This document shows, piece by piece, positions 49,426-60,758 of a stretch of DNA of 64,000 nucleotides (its first letter is position 1; each line of letters opens with the position of its first letter). Source of the DNA: Acetobacteraceae bacterium (GTDB lineage Bacteria > Pseudomonadota > Alphaproteobacteria > Acetobacterales > Acetobacteraceae); contig JAIXWG010000053.1 of NCBI GenBank assembly GCA_027482245.1, forward strand, positions 1 through 64,000. The letters run 5' to 3'. Position numbers and translations under genes: made by a program. The notes under the pieces were generated by a model. It ran no database searches. It was given only the letters and a program-made list of their open reading frames with translations, and had not been told where the DNA came from.

Positions 49426-51060
49426 TCACCTCGAGTAATGCGCCTTGGCATCGTACAGCGTCTCGAGCGTGATGGTCCCGATCCCGCGTTCCTGCGCGAA
49501 CCGTTCGGTGTTGCGACGCGCCTTGCCGCGGACGAAGAAGGGAATCTTCTTCAGCTCCTTCTCGGCATCGGCACCCCAGGCGACCGCCAGCGTGCCGGTA
49601 ACGGCAGCAGAGGGGTCGCCCGCGGCAGCGTGGGGAGTCACTGCCGCGGGCGCGGGCAGGGGCTGCGCGGCGGGCGCTGCCTCCTTACCCAGCTCGGACG
49701 GCGCGCCATGCCCGGGGCGGGGCATGGCATGCCCGCCGAGGTGCGAAGGGGACACGCCGTCGTTGAACTCGAAATCCTCCCGGAACATGCCGAGGAGGTG
49801 CTCCTCCAGCCCCATCATCAGGGGGTGGACCCAGGTGTCGAACAGCACGTTCGCACCCTCGATCCCCATCTGCGGCGAATGCCGGGCGGGGAAATCCTGC
49901 ACATGCACGGGGGCGGAAATGACAGCGCAGGGAATGCCGAGCCGCTTGGCGACATGGCGTTCCATCTGCGTGCCCAGCACCAGTTCGGGCTGCAGCGCCG
50001 CGATCTGCTGCTCCACTTCCAGGTAGTCGTCGGTGATCAGCGGCTCCACACCGTGCGTCGCGGCGGCGGCGCGGATATCTCGCCCGAATTCGCGGGAATA
50101 GCTGCCGAGGCCGACGACCTGGAAGCCGAGTTCCTGGGAGGCGACCCGCGCGGCGGCGATGGCATGCGTCGCGTCGCCGAAGATGAAGACGCGCTTGTTG
50201 GTGAGGTAGGTGCTGTCCACCGAGCGCGAATACCAGGGCAGGCGCAGCGTGCCGTTCGCGGTGGTGGCCGGCACGCCGGCGATCTGCGCGACTTCCGCCA
50301 CGAAGTCGCGCGTGGCGCCGACGCCGATCGGGACAATGGTCGTGAAAGGCTGGCCGAAGCTGCGCTTGAGCCAGGACGCCGCCTGCCCCGCCACTTCCGA
50401 GTAGAGCACGACGTTGAAGTCGGCATCGCCGAGCCGCGCAAGGTCCGCCGGCGTCGCGCCCATCGGCGCGATGACGTTCACCTCGATGCCCAGCGTCTCC
50501 AGCAGCCGCTCCACTTCCGGCACGTCGTCGCGGTGACGGAAGCCGAGGGCGGTCGGGCCGAGGATGTTGCAGCGGGGCACGGCGCCGCGGACGCGCCTGG
50601 TGCCGGGCGGGGGCACATGCGGACCCGCGCAGGCGCGGACCAGCTGATAGAAGGTCTCCGAAGCGCCCCAGTTTTCCTTCCGCTGATAAGCGGGGAGCTC
50701 CAGGGGAACGACCGGAATGGGCAGGCCGAGCGTCTTGGCCAGGCCGCCCGGATCATCCTGGATAAGCTCCGCCGTGCAGCTGGCACCGACCAGCATCGCC
50801 TGCGGGCGGAAGCGCTCATAGGCGTCCAGCACCGCGTCGCGGAACAGGTTGGCGGTATCGCCACCGAGATCCTGCGCCTGGAAGGTGGTGTAGGTGACGG
50901 GCGGGCGCTTCGACCGGCGCTCGATCATGGTGAACAGCAGGTCGGCGTAGGTATCGCCCTGCGGCGCGTGCAGGACGTAGTGCACGCCCTCCATCGCGGT
51001 GGCGATGCGCATGGCCCCGATATGGGGCGGGCCTTCATAGGTCCAGACGGCGAGCTGCAT
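49426..51060 (-). CDS. bchB: Light-independent protochlorophyllide reductase subunit B
   Basis: NifK-like subunit of 544 residues. It starts [20 protein letters not shown]; the Fe-S Cys is in [16 protein letters not shown] and substrate residues are in [17 protein letters not shown]. The C-terminal [20 protein letters not shown] is the conserved small BchB tail domain. An Ala/Pro-rich linker ([20 protein letters not shown]) precedes it. It lies 4 bases after bchN. Confidence 0.96.
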   Translation of the reverse strand: MQLAVWTYEGPPHIGAMRIATAMEGVHYVLHAPQGDTYADLLFTMIERRSKRPPVTYTTFQAQDLGGDTANLFRDAVLDAYERFRPQAMLVGASCTAELIQDDPGGLAKTLGLPIPVVPLELPAYQRKENWGASETFYQLVRACAGPHVPPPGTRRVRGAVPRCNILGPTALGFRHRDDVPEVERLLETLGIEVNVIAPMGATPADLARLGDADFNVVLYSEVAGQAASWLKRSFGQPFTTIVPIGVGATRDFVAEVAQIAGVPATTANGTLRLPWYSRSVDSTYLTNKRVFIFGDATHAIAAARVASQELGFQVVGLGSYSREFGRDIRAAAATHGVEPLITDDYLEVEQQIAALQPELVLGTQMERHVAKRLGIPCAVISAPVHVQDFPARHSPQMGIEGANVLFDTWVHPLMMGLEEHLLGMFREDFEFNDGVSPSHLGGHAMPRPGHGAPSELGKEAAPAAQPLPAPAAVTPHAAAGDPSAAVTGTLAVAWGADAEKELKKIPFFVRGKARRNTERFAQERGIGTITLETLYDAKAHYSR

Positions 51061-51064
51061 GGCG

Positions 51065-52941
<1,877 letters not shown>

Positions 52942-53130
52942 TGCTTGACAACCCTCCGTCAAAGGCGGTCCGTTGGCCGTTCAAGGCCGCCACTGCCCCT
53001 GCATGGCGACCGACGAGGGAAGGAAGAGCCGAGAAAGCTTGCGCCTGCTGGCCCCAAGGGCCGGAAACCGCGCATTTCTTTCTCTCCCACTCGTGCTTGT
53101 TCAGGGAGGCTAGAAGCCCGGACCTCACAG

Positions 53131-53164
53131 TGTCAAGCGAGATTGACGTAAATCGCGATTGACA
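53131..53164. promoter_or_regulatory. Tandem PpsR-type operators between bchF and aerR
   Basis: TGTCAAGCGAGATTGACG (53131-53148) and CGTAAATCGCGATTGACA (53147-53164) each keep one consensus arm and have a C or G substitution in the other. TTGACA occurs in site 2 on the plus strand (toward aerR) and in site 1 on the minus strand (toward bchF), so each may double as a -35 box of one divergent promoter. Weak -10 candidates are TGAAGT (53182, plus) and TCTAGC (minus strand). Confidence 0.7.
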
Positions 53165-53207
53165 TGGAGGGGCGGCGCGGTTGAAGTGTCAGCACGGGAG
53201 CAGGGCG

Positions 53208-54170
53208 ATGTCGCCGAAGCCCAGTACCACGGGAAGCGCCATGAGCGAGGTCAGCACACAGGCCAAGGAGGGTGGGGCGTCAGGCTCCGCGGGCCTGTCG
53301 CGCGACCAGGCCGGCGACGGCGACCGACAAAGCCCGCAGGCCAGCCCGCGGGCACCCCCGCGGCAGGCCAAGCCCCCGGGCGGCGAGCGGCGGCGCGTGG
53401 CGCTGCTGGCCCGGACGCTGGAGACGGAGGTGATCCCCCGTCTCGTCCTCGCGAGGCGCGAGGCGAACTCCCCCGCTTATATCGACACACCCGGCGGCGC
53501 GTTCCCGCAGGCCGAGGATATTTCCGTCGTCGCCGGCCTGGCGATGACCGGCGACCTCTCCGGTGCCCTTTCCTACATCAGCGGCCTTCGTGCCCGCGGC
53601 ATGCCGCTGGAGATGGTCTACCTGCAGCTGCTCGCCCCGGTGGCGCGGCGGCTCGGTGAGCTGTGGGAACAGGACCGCTGCGACTTCACGGCGGTGACCG
53701 TCGGCCTCTGTTGCCTGCAGCAGGTGGTGCTGGAGAACAGCCCCGCCTTCCAGCCGCGCATCGGCCGGGCGGATGTGGATCGTCGCATCCTGCTGGCGCC
53801 GGTGCCGGGCGAACAGCACAGCTTCGGGCTGCTGATGGTCGGCGAATTCTTCCGCCGCCAGGGCTGGGACGTGACGTCCGGCAGCGGCACCACGACCAAG
53901 GAGCTGGCCGCCATGGTGCGGCGGCAATGGTTCGCCGCGGTGGGCTTCTCGCTCGCCTGCGAGGACAGGCTGGAGGTTCTGGCCACGACGATCCGGGAGG
54001 TCCGCAGGGCCTCGCGGAATCCGCAGATCGGTGTGCTCGTCGGCGGGCGGGTGTTCATCGATCGGCCGGAGCTGGCGGCGCTGGTTGGCGCCGATGCCAC
54101 GGCGCCGGACGGGCAGCAGGCGGCGCTGAAGGCGGAAACGCTTCTGGCGCTGCTGATGCGGGAAGCTTGA
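53208..54170 (+). CDS. aerR: AerR/PpaA-type cobalamin-binding antirepressor
   Basis: A 320-residue regulator of the AerR/PpaA family that binds B12 and modulates CrtJ/PpsR. After a disordered ~60-residue N-terminus comes a helical cap with LGELWEQDRCDFTAVTVGLC (typical B12-cap motif), then the B12 loop GEQHSFGLLMVGEFFRRQGW, where EQHSFG (192-197) fits the E/DxHxxG ligand pattern. ATG 53208 has GGGAG seven bases upstream; TTG 53181 and ATG 53238 are alternatives. It lies directly upstream of ppsR. Confidence 0.9.
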   Translation: MSPKPSTTGSAMSEVSTQAKEGGASGSAGLSRDQAGDGDRQSPQASPRAPPRQAKPPGGERRRVALLARTLETEVIPRLVLARREANSPAYIDTPGGAFPQAEDISVVAGLAMTGDLSGALSYISGLRARGMPLEMVYLQLLAPVARRLGELWEQDRCDFTAVTVGLCCLQQVVLENSPAFQPRIGRADVDRRILLAPVPGEQHSFGLLMVGEFFRRQGWDVTSGSGTTTKELAAMVRRQWFAAVGFSLACEDRLEVLATTIREVRRASRNPQIGVLVGGRVFIDRPELAALVGADATAPDGQQAALKAETLLALLMREA

Positions 54171-54195
54171 CCGGCCGGAAGGTTGGCCGGTTTTT
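54170..54195 (+). terminator. Rho-independent terminator between aerR and ppsR
   Basis: ACCGGCC and GGCCGGT form a 7-bp GC stem with an eight-base loop followed directly by TTTTT. The first base is the last base of the aerR stop codon. It should end or attenuate the aerR transcript, giving ppsR its own or a reduced expression level. Confidence 0.8.
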
Positions 54196-54275
54196 ATGCA
54201 TTGGATCAGTAGGTTGACGACCACTGAGGGGTGGGTTGAGAAGGGGGGCCCCTGGGATGAAGGACGGGATGCCTC

Positions 54276-55703
54276 GTGAAATCGTTCAATGCCCCACGGA
54301 CGTCGCTCGGTCAGCTCGATGCGGATGCAACCGCGGGCTTGATCGCGGCCGCGGCGGACATCGCGCTCGTGCTTGACGAGACCGGGGCGATTCGCGACCT
54401 GGCCTTCAGCAGCGAGGAACTCGCGCGCGAGTTCGATACGCATGAAGGCTGGCTCGGCCGCCCCTGGGCCGACACCGTGGCCAAGGACAGCCGGCCCAAG
54501 GTGGATGCGATGCTGGAACAGCCGCCGGCGCGCGAAGCGCCGCGCTGGCGCCATGTGAACCAGCTCTCCGCCCGCGGCACCTCCATCCCCCTGCTCTGTT
54601 CCGTGGCGCCGATCGGCAGCCAGGGCCGACGCGTCGTCTTCGGGCGGGACCTCCGCCCCGTCTCCCAGCTGCAGCAGCGGCTGGTCGAGGTCCAGCAATC
54701 CATGGAGCGGGACTATTCCCGCCTCCGCCAGGCGGAAACGCGCTACCGCCTGCTGTTCCAGATGTCGGTGGACCCGGTGCTGATCCTGGACGCCGAGTCG
54801 CAACGGATCATGGAGGCCAATCCCTCCGCCCAGCGCCTGTTTGGCCGCACCGCGCGCCGGATGCCGGGGCGCGTGCTGTCCGATGTCTTCGCGCCGGAGG
54901 ATCGCGCCGCGGTGCAGGCGCTGCTGGCCACCGTCCGCAGCGCGGGGCGCGGTGACGACGTGCGGGCGCGGCTGGCGGAGGGGGCGCAGGATGTCCTCGT
55001 CTCCGCCTCCACCTTCCGGCAGGAAGGCGGGCTGCTCTTCCTGGTGCGCTTCACCGTCGCCGGCGATGCAGGCCAGGCGCTGATGCTGCCGGAGGCCAAG
55101 ACCAAGCTGCTGAAGGTGGTGGAGGTGGTGCCGGACGCCTTCGTCGTCACCGACAGCGCCGCCCGCATCCTGACCGCGAACGCCGCCTTCCTCGACATGG
55201 CGCAGGTGACGACCGAGGAGCAGGCGCGCGGCGAGCCGCTGGACCGCTGGCTCGGCCGGCAGGGCGTGGAGGTGGAGGTGCTGCTGTCCACGCTCCGCAG
55301 CCGCGGCTCCGTCCGGCTCTATGCCTCGACCCTGCGCGGCGAGCTGGGCGGGCAGTCGGAGGTCGAGATCTCCGCCGTCTCCGTGATGAATGGCGGCCAG
55401 CCCTGCTTCGGCTTCGCGATCCGCGACATCGGCCCGCGGCTGCGCCCGCCGGTGCGCGCGCAGGAAGGCGCGACACGGTCCGTCGAGCAGCTGACGGAGC
55501 TCATCGGCCGCGTGCCGCTGAAGGACCTGGTGCGGGAAGCCACCGACGCCATCGAACGGCTGTGCATCGAGGCCGCGCTGGAACTCACCGGCGACAACCG
55601 CGCCTCGGCGGCGGAGATGCTGGGGCTGTCGCGGCAGTCGCTCTACGTGAAGCTGCGGCGCTACGGGCTTGGCGATCTGGCGGCGGATGAGGGGCAGGAC
55701 TGA
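54276..55703 (+). CDS. ppsR: Photosynthesis repressor PpsR/CrtJ
   Basis: A 475-residue redox-sensing repressor. Order: N-terminal PAS-like domain, a Gln-rich linker (SQLQQRLVEVQQSMERDYSR, ~130-149), PAS (from ~157, SVDPVLILDAESQRIMEANP), a second PAS (from ~295, PDAFVVTDSAARILTANAAF), and a Fis-type helix-turn-helix (ASAAEMLGLSRQSLYVKLRR, ~443-462). Cysteines are only at 108, 377 and 430; Cys430 matches the HTH cysteine of Rhodobacter PpsR. Start is GTG 54276. It binds TGT-N12-ACA sites, several of which are in this window. bchG follows after three bases. Confidence 0.95.
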   Translation: MKSFNAPRTSLGQLDADATAGLIAAAADIALVLDETGAIRDLAFSSEELAREFDTHEGWLGRPWADTVAKDSRPKVDAMLEQPPAREAPRWRHVNQLSARGTSIPLLCSVAPIGSQGRRVVFGRDLRPVSQLQQRLVEVQQSMERDYSRLRQAETRYRLLFQMSVDPVLILDAESQRIMEANPSAQRLFGRTARRMPGRVLSDVFAPEDRAAVQALLATVRSAGRGDDVRARLAEGAQDVLVSASTFRQEGGLLFLVRFTVAGDAGQALMLPEAKTKLLKVVEVVPDAFVVTDSAARILTANAAFLDMAQVTTEEQARGEPLDRWLGRQGVEVEVLLSTLRSRGSVRLYASTLRGELGGQSEVEISAVSVMNGGQPCFGFAIRDIGPRLRPPVRAQEGATRSVEQLTELIGRVPLKDLVREATDAIERLCIEAALELTGDNRASAAEMLGLSRQSLYVKLRRYGLGDLAADEGQD

Positions 55704-55706
55704 CCC

Positions 55707-56618
55707 ATGCCGAGCGGGACCGACATCGCAGGACGTATGGCCGGGCAGCGGTTGCAGCCCTCGGCGGTGCTGGAACTGCTGAAGCCGGTCACGTGGTTCC
55801 CGCCCATGTGGGCCTTCGCCTGCGGCGCGGTGGCATCGGGCGCGACCTTCCTCGATGTCTATCCGCTGATCGCACTCGGCATCCTGCTGGCGGGGCCGAT
55901 GGTCTGCGGCATGAGCCAGGCGGTGAATGACTGGTTCGACCGGCATGTCGACGCGATCAACGAGCCGCAGCGGCCGATTCCCTCGGGCCGCATGCCGGGA
56001 CGGAGCGGGCTGTACGTCGCCATCGGCTGGACCTTCGCATCGCTGCTGGTCGGTGCGGCGCTCGGGCCCTGGGGCTTCGCCGCGACGGTGCTCGCGGTGG
56101 TCATGGCCTGGATCTATTCCGCGCCGCCGCTGCGCCTGAAGCAGAATGGCTGGTGGGGCAACCTGGCCTGCGGGATGAGCTACGAGACCCTGCCCTGGAT
56201 CACCGCGACGGCGGTGCTGTCCGGCGGCGCGCCGGATCCGAAGGTGGTGGTTGTTGCCGTGCTCTACGGGCTCGGCGCGCACGGCATCATGACGCTGAAC
56301 GACTTCAAGTCGATCGAGGGCGACACGCGCTTCGGCCTGCGGTCCCTGCCCGTGATCCTGGGGGCGGAGCGCGCGGCCAAGGTGGCCTGCCTGTTCATGG
56401 CGGCGCCGCAGGCGGTGGTGGTGGCGCTGCTGCTGGCCTGGGGCGCGCCGCTGCAGGCGGCGATGGTCGCGGGCGTGCTGGTGGCGCAGGGTCTGCTGAT
56501 GCGCAAGTTGCTGCGCGATCCGCGGGGCCTGGCGCCCTGGTACAACGGCACGGGCATCACGCTCTACGTGTCGGGCATGATGGTGTCGGCGGTGGCGCTG
56601 TCGGGAGGTCTCCCGTGA
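55707..56618 (+). CDS. bchG: Bacteriochlorophyll synthase BchG
   Basis: UbiA-type prenyltransferase of 303 residues that attaches geranylgeranyl to bacteriochlorophyllide a. The Asp-rich motif is VNDWFDRHVDAINEPQRPIP; the second is IMTLNDFKSIEGDTRFGLRS. About nine membrane helices. Its TGA overlaps the GTG of the next gene (GTGA). Confidence 0.95.
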   Translation: MPSGTDIAGRMAGQRLQPSAVLELLKPVTWFPPMWAFACGAVASGATFLDVYPLIALGILLAGPMVCGMSQAVNDWFDRHVDAINEPQRPIPSGRMPGRSGLYVAIGWTFASLLVGAALGPWGFAATVLAVVMAWIYSAPPLRLKQNGWWGNLACGMSYETLPWITATAVLSGGAPDPKVVVVAVLYGLGAHGIMTLNDFKSIEGDTRFGLRSLPVILGAERAAKVACLFMAAPQAVVVALLLAWGAPLQAAMVAGVLVAQGLLMRKLLRDPRGLAPWYNGTGITLYVSGMMVSAVALSGGLP

Positions 56619-57958
56619 ACCCGCTGCCGCCGCTCGGCTGGCTTGGCATCCTGCGTCTCGGCCTGGTGCAGACGGCGCTGGGTGCGATCGTCGTGCTGAC
56701 GACGGCGGCGCTGAACCGCGTGATGGTGGTGGAACACGCCCTGCCGGCGACGCTGCCGGGCGTGCTGGTGGCGCTGCACTACGCCGTGCAGATGCTGCGG
56801 CCGAGGCTCGGCCATGGGTCGGACCAGGGCGGGCGGCGCACGCCCTGGATCATCGGCGGCATGGCGGTGCTGGGGCTGGGCGGCGTGCTGGCGGCGGTGG
56901 CGACGGCCTGGATGGGCACGGCACTGGTGCCGGGCATCGCGCTGGCCGTGCTGGCCTTCCTGCTGGTGGGCGTGGGCGTGGGCGCGGCGGGGACCTCACT
57001 GCTCGTGCTGCTGGCGGCGCGGGTCGCGCCGGCGCGGCGGCCGGCGGCGGCCTCGCTGGTCTGGATCATGATGATCGCGGGCTTCGTGGTCACGACGGCG
57101 ATCTCCGGCCGGCTGCTGGACCCCTATTCCGGGATGCGGCTGGTGACGGTCGCCGCGGGCGTCTCCGTGCTCGCCTTCCTGCTGGCGCTGCTGGCGGTGG
57201 CGGGGATCGAGGGTCCGAGCCCGGCGCGGCGCGCCGCCGAGCAGGCGACGCAGGCGCCCTTCATGGTGGCGCTGAAGCAGGTCTGGGCGGAGCCCGAGGC
57301 GCGGCAATTCACCATCTTCGTCTTCGTCTCCATGCTGGCCTACAGCGCGCAGGACCTGATCCTGGAGCCCTTCGCCGGCACCGTCTTCGGCATGACGCTC
57401 GGCGAGACGACGCGGCTTTCCTCCATGCAGCATGGCGGCGTTCTGGCGGGGATGATCGTCATCGCCATCGTCGGCAGCCTGTCGGGCGGCCGGGTGGCGG
57501 TGCTGCGCGGCTGGATCATCGGCGGCTGCCTGGCGGCGGCAGCGCTGCTCGCCACTCTGGCGGGCGCAGGGATGGCGGGGCTCGGCTTCCCGATCCGGGA
57601 GGCCTTCTTCGCGCTCGGCGTCGCCAATGGCGCCTTCGCCGCGGCGGCCATCGCCTCGATGATGCAACTCGTCTCTCGCGGGCGGGATGGGCGCGAAGGC
57701 GTGCGGATGGGGATGTTCGGCGCGGCGCAGGCGATCGCCTTCGGTGCGGGCGGGCTGGCCGGCACGGTGGTGCTGGACCTCGGGCGGCTGGTCACGGGCA
57801 GCGCGGGCGGCGGCTACGTCACCGTCTTCGTGGCGGATGGGCTGCTGTTCCTGGCCTCCGCCGCGCTGGCCATGCGCATCGGGCGGCCGGCAACGGAAAA
57901 CTCACAGCATTACGCTTCCATCAACGGCCGCGACGCGCGGCTGGCGAATGGCGACTGA
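56615..57958 (+). CDS. PucC-family transporter between bchG and bchP
   Basis: A 447-residue MFS-like membrane protein of the BCH2/PucC family, starting GTG 56615 and coupled to bchG. It carries TTAALNRVMVVEHALPATLP and a membrane core parallel to LhaA (for example AYSAQDLILEPFAGTVFGMT versus the LhaA DVLLEPYGG block). The gene at this position (orf428 in Rhodobacter) is thought to help pigment delivery or antenna assembly. The track's start inside bchG is out of frame. Confidence 0.92.
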   Translation: MNPLPPLGWLGILRLGLVQTALGAIVVLTTAALNRVMVVEHALPATLPGVLVALHYAVQMLRPRLGHGSDQGGRRTPWIIGGMAVLGLGGVLAAVATAWMGTALVPGIALAVLAFLLVGVGVGAAGTSLLVLLAARVAPARRPAAASLVWIMMIAGFVVTTAISGRLLDPYSGMRLVTVAAGVSVLAFLLALLAVAGIEGPSPARRAAEQATQAPFMVALKQVWAEPEARQFTIFVFVSMLAYSAQDLILEPFAGTVFGMTLGETTRLSSMQHGGVLAGMIVIAIVGSLSGGRVAVLRGWIIGGCLAAAALLATLAGAGMAGLGFPIREAFFALGVANGAFAAAAIASMMQLVSRGRDGREGVRMGMFGAAQAIAFGAGGLAGTVVLDLGRLVTGSAGGGYVTVFVADGLLFLASAALAMRIGRPATENSQHYASINGRDARLANGD

Positions 57959-57975
57959 ACGGAAGGATGACCTCC

Positions 57976-59178
57976 ATGGACAGCGCCGGAATCTTCGATG
58001 TGGTGGTGGTGGGCGGCGGGCCCGCGGGCGCCACGGCCGCACATGACCTGGCGCGGCAGGGCCGCACGGTCGCGTTGCTGGACAAGGCGGGGCGCATCAA
58101 GCCCTGCGGCGGGGCCATCCCACCCCGCGCCATCCGGGACTTCGACATCCCGAACCACCTCATCGTCGCCCGTATCAACGCCGCGCGCATGATCTCCCCC
58201 ACCGACAAGGAGGTGGACATGCCGGTGGAGAATGGCTTCGTCGGCATGGTGGACCGCGACGTCTTCGACGAGTTCCTGCGCGTCCGCGCGGCGGAAGCGG
58301 GCGCGGAGCGCCTGACCGGGACATTCGAGGCGGTGGAGCGTGACGCCGATGGCGTCACCGTCGTGACCTGGACGCCGAAGGGTGCGCCGGACGGCACCAC
58401 GCCGCTCCGGCTGCGCACGCGCTGCGTGATCGGTGCCGATGGCGCGCGCAGCCAGGTGGGCAAGCAGACCGTGCCTGGCGCCGAGAAGATCCCCTGCGTC
58501 TTCGCCTACCACGAGATCGTGGAGGCGCCGAAGGGCGACCAGATCGCGAAGTATGACGGGCAGCGCTGCGACGTCGTCTACAACGGCCGCTTCTCGCCCG
58601 ATTTCTACAGCTGGATCTTCCCGCACGGGGACAAGGTCTCCATCGGCACGGGCTCGGCGCACAAAGGCTTCTCGCTGCGCGGGTCGGTCGGCGAGCTGCG
58701 AGCGGCGACGGGGATGGACCAGCTGAAGACCATCCGCCGCGAAGGCGCGCCCATCCCGCTGAAGCCGCTGAAGAAGTGGGACAACGGCCGCGACGTGGTG
58801 CTGGCCGGCGATGCGGCGGGCGTCGTCGCGCCGGCATCCGGCGAGGGCATCTACTACGCCATGCTGTGCGGGCGGCTGGCCGCCGATGCGGCGGCGGAAT
58901 TCGTCGCCACCGGCGATGCGCGGGCACTGGCCGGCGCGCGCAAGCGCTTCATGAAGGCGCATGGCCGCGTCTTCTGGATCCTCGGGATCATGCAGTACTT
59001 CTGGTACTCCTCCGACAAGCGGCGGGAGAAGTTCGTCAAGATCTGCCAGGACAAGGACGTGCAGCGTCTGACCTGGGAATCCTACATGAACAAGGAACTC
59101 GTGCGCCGCGACCCGCTGGCGCATGTGCGGATCTTCTTCAAGGACCTCGCGCATCTGTTCGGCTTCGCCCGGGCATGA
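57976..59178 (+). CDS. bchP: Geranylgeranyl reductase BchP
   Basis: FAD enzyme of 400 residues that reduces the geranylgeranyl tail to phytyl. FAD fold FDVVVVGGGPAGATAAHDLA, then KPCGGAIPPRAIRDFDIPNH and VVLAGDAAGVVAPASGEGIY. ATG 57976 has GGAAGG nine bases upstream; the track's ATG at 57967 directly touches that site. It follows the PucC-like gene by 17 bases. Confidence 0.95.
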   Translation: MDSAGIFDVVVVGGGPAGATAAHDLARQGRTVALLDKAGRIKPCGGAIPPRAIRDFDIPNHLIVARINAARMISPTDKEVDMPVENGFVGMVDRDVFDEFLRVRAAEAGAERLTGTFEAVERDADGVTVVTWTPKGAPDGTTPLRLRTRCVIGADGARSQVGKQTVPGAEKIPCVFAYHEIVEAPKGDQIAKYDGQRCDVVYNGRFSPDFYSWIFPHGDKVSIGTGSAHKGFSLRGSVGELRAATGMDQLKTIRREGAPIPLKPLKKWDNGRDVVLAGDAAGVVAPASGEGIYYAMLCGRLAADAAAEFVATGDARALAGARKRFMKAHGRVFWILGIMQYFWYSSDKRREKFVKICQDKDVQRLTWESYMNKELVRRDPLAHVRIFFKDLAHLFGFARA

Positions 59179-59218
59179 CGCACCTCCCCTTCCTCCCCGC
59201 GCGCGGAGACGCCTGAGC

Positions 59219-60259
59219 ATGCTGCTGTCATCGCTTGACCAGACCACTGAAGGCCACCGCCATCGCGGTGCCATGCACGGGCATTCGCCGCATCAGCGCC
59301 AGTCCACGCGCACGCTGCCGCTCAAGGTCGGCACCCGCGGGTCACCGCTCGCGCTGTGGCAGACGCGGCATTTCCTCGGCCTCATCACCAAGGTCTGCCC
59401 GCTGCTGCGGGAGGTGAAGGCCTTCGAGGAATGCGTCATCGCCACCAGCGGCGACAAGATCCAGGACAAGCGCCTGGCCGATATCGGCGGCAAGGGTCTC
59501 TTCGCGAAGGAGATCCATGAGGCGCTGCTGGATGGCCGCGTGGACTTCGCCGTGCACAGCATGAAGGACCTGGAGACGGAGCTGCCGCCCGGCATTGTGC
59601 TGGCCTGCGCCCTGAAGCGGGAGGACAGCCGCGACGCCATCGTCGTCGGGCCCGACTGCGCCGGCGTGACGCGCGACGATCCCTATGCCTGCCTGCCGAA
59701 GGGCGCGCTGATCGGCACCGCCTCCGTCCGCCGGCAGAGCCAGCTGCTGCATGCGCGGCCCGACCTGCAGGTGGAGATCATCCGCGGCAGCGTTCAGTCG
59801 CGCCTGTCCAAGGTGCGGGCGGAAGGCGGGCCGCAGGCGTCGCTGCTCGCCATCGCCGGCCTGAAGCGGCTGGAGATGGAGCATGAGGCCGCGGTGGTGC
59901 TGGATGCGGAGACGATGGTGCCGGCGGCCTGCCAGGGCATTGTCGGCGTCACCGTCCGCGCCGATGACGTGGAACTGCGCGAACTGCTGTCCGCCATCGA
60001 GGATAGCGATGCCGCTTCCGTCAGCGCGGCGGAGCGGGCGCTGCTGGGCACGCTGGACGGGTCCTGCCGCACGCCGATCGGCGGCCATGCGCAGGTGATG
60101 CCGGACGGGCAGCTGCTGCTGACCGGCCTCGTCGCACGGGCGGACGGGTCCTTCCTGCTGAAGCGGAAGCTCTGGGGCGCGCGGGCGGATGCGGCGATGC
60201 TGGGGCGTGAGTTGGGCGAAAGTCTCCGGCGGGACAGCCCGGCCGACATCTTCGGCTGA
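59219..60259 (+). CDS. hemC: Hydroxymethylbilane synthase
   Basis: Polymerises four porphobilinogens; 346 residues. LPLKVGTRGSPLALWQTRHF at the N-terminal core, IGTASVRRQSQLLHARPDLQ, and the dipyrromethane cofactor Cys in LDGSCRTPIGGHAQV. The N-terminus from ATG 59219 (GGAG ten bases upstream) is ~36 residues longer than usual; ATG 59273 would give 328 residues. Its place after bchP puts a haem-pathway enzyme under PGC control. Confidence 0.94.
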   Translation: MLLSSLDQTTEGHRHRGAMHGHSPHQRQSTRTLPLKVGTRGSPLALWQTRHFLGLITKVCPLLREVKAFEECVIATSGDKIQDKRLADIGGKGLFAKEIHEALLDGRVDFAVHSMKDLETELPPGIVLACALKREDSRDAIVVGPDCAGVTRDDPYACLPKGALIGTASVRRQSQLLHARPDLQVEIIRGSVQSRLSKVRAEGGPQASLLAIAGLKRLEMEHEAAVVLDAETMVPAACQGIVGVTVRADDVELRELLSAIEDSDAASVSAAERALLGTLDGSCRTPIGGHAQVMPDGQLLLTGLVARADGSFLLKRKLWGARADAAMLGRELGESLRRDSPADIFG

Positions 60260-60262
60260 CGC

Positions 60263-60529
60263 TCAACGTCGCAGGCGGAGCCAGACATCCAGCAGATGGG
60301 CGGCGAAGGCGGCGGTGAGCGCCATCGCCACCCAGCGCCACCCCGCACCGACCAGCGCGGCGCGGAGCGCCAGAACCAGCGCCACGCCGGGCAGGGCCAG
60401 GCCAAGCACCGCGGCGGGCGCCAGGCCCCGCCCCGTGCGGCGATGCCAGAGCGTCAGCAGCAGCGCCTCCAGCGCCAGGACCACCAGCACCAGGTCCGCG
60501 ACCCGGCCGCTTGCGAAAAACTCGGCCAT
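60263..60529 (-). CDS. Small membrane protein
   Basis: An 88-residue protein that is nearly all hydrophobic: DLVLVVLALEALLLTLWH, APAAVLGLALPGVALVLALR and WVAMALTAAFAAHLLDVWL form three helices. Not recognised. It is convergent with hemC (3-base gap). No good ribosome-binding site seen, so moderate confidence. Confidence 0.55.
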   Translation of the reverse strand: MAEFFASGRVADLVLVVLALEALLLTLWHRRTGRGLAPAAVLGLALPGVALVLALRAALVGAGWRWVAMALTAAFAAHLLDVWLRLRR

Positions 60530-60758
60530 TCATCCGTCCCCTGCCCCGACCCGGCAAACCCAACGCAAACGTAACGCGGGCGCGCGCAACCTGTAGGCAG
60601 TTTCATGCGCTGGGAGGGTTGCGCCAACCGGCGCTGGCGCCACCTTGCGCCGGGCGGGAAAGAGGCCATAAGCGTTGAGGCTTGTTGCACCCGCGTCGCG
60701 GCTGGCTGACTTGCGGCGGGGCCGTATGGACGAGACACGTTCAAGGAGGATCGCTCGA

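Noticed and set aside
53280-56282. 1000-codon minus-strand ORF opposite aerR/ppsR/bchG
   Set aside because: Antisense shadow; Arg/His/Gly-rich translation with no motif, while the plus strand carries three recognisable genes.
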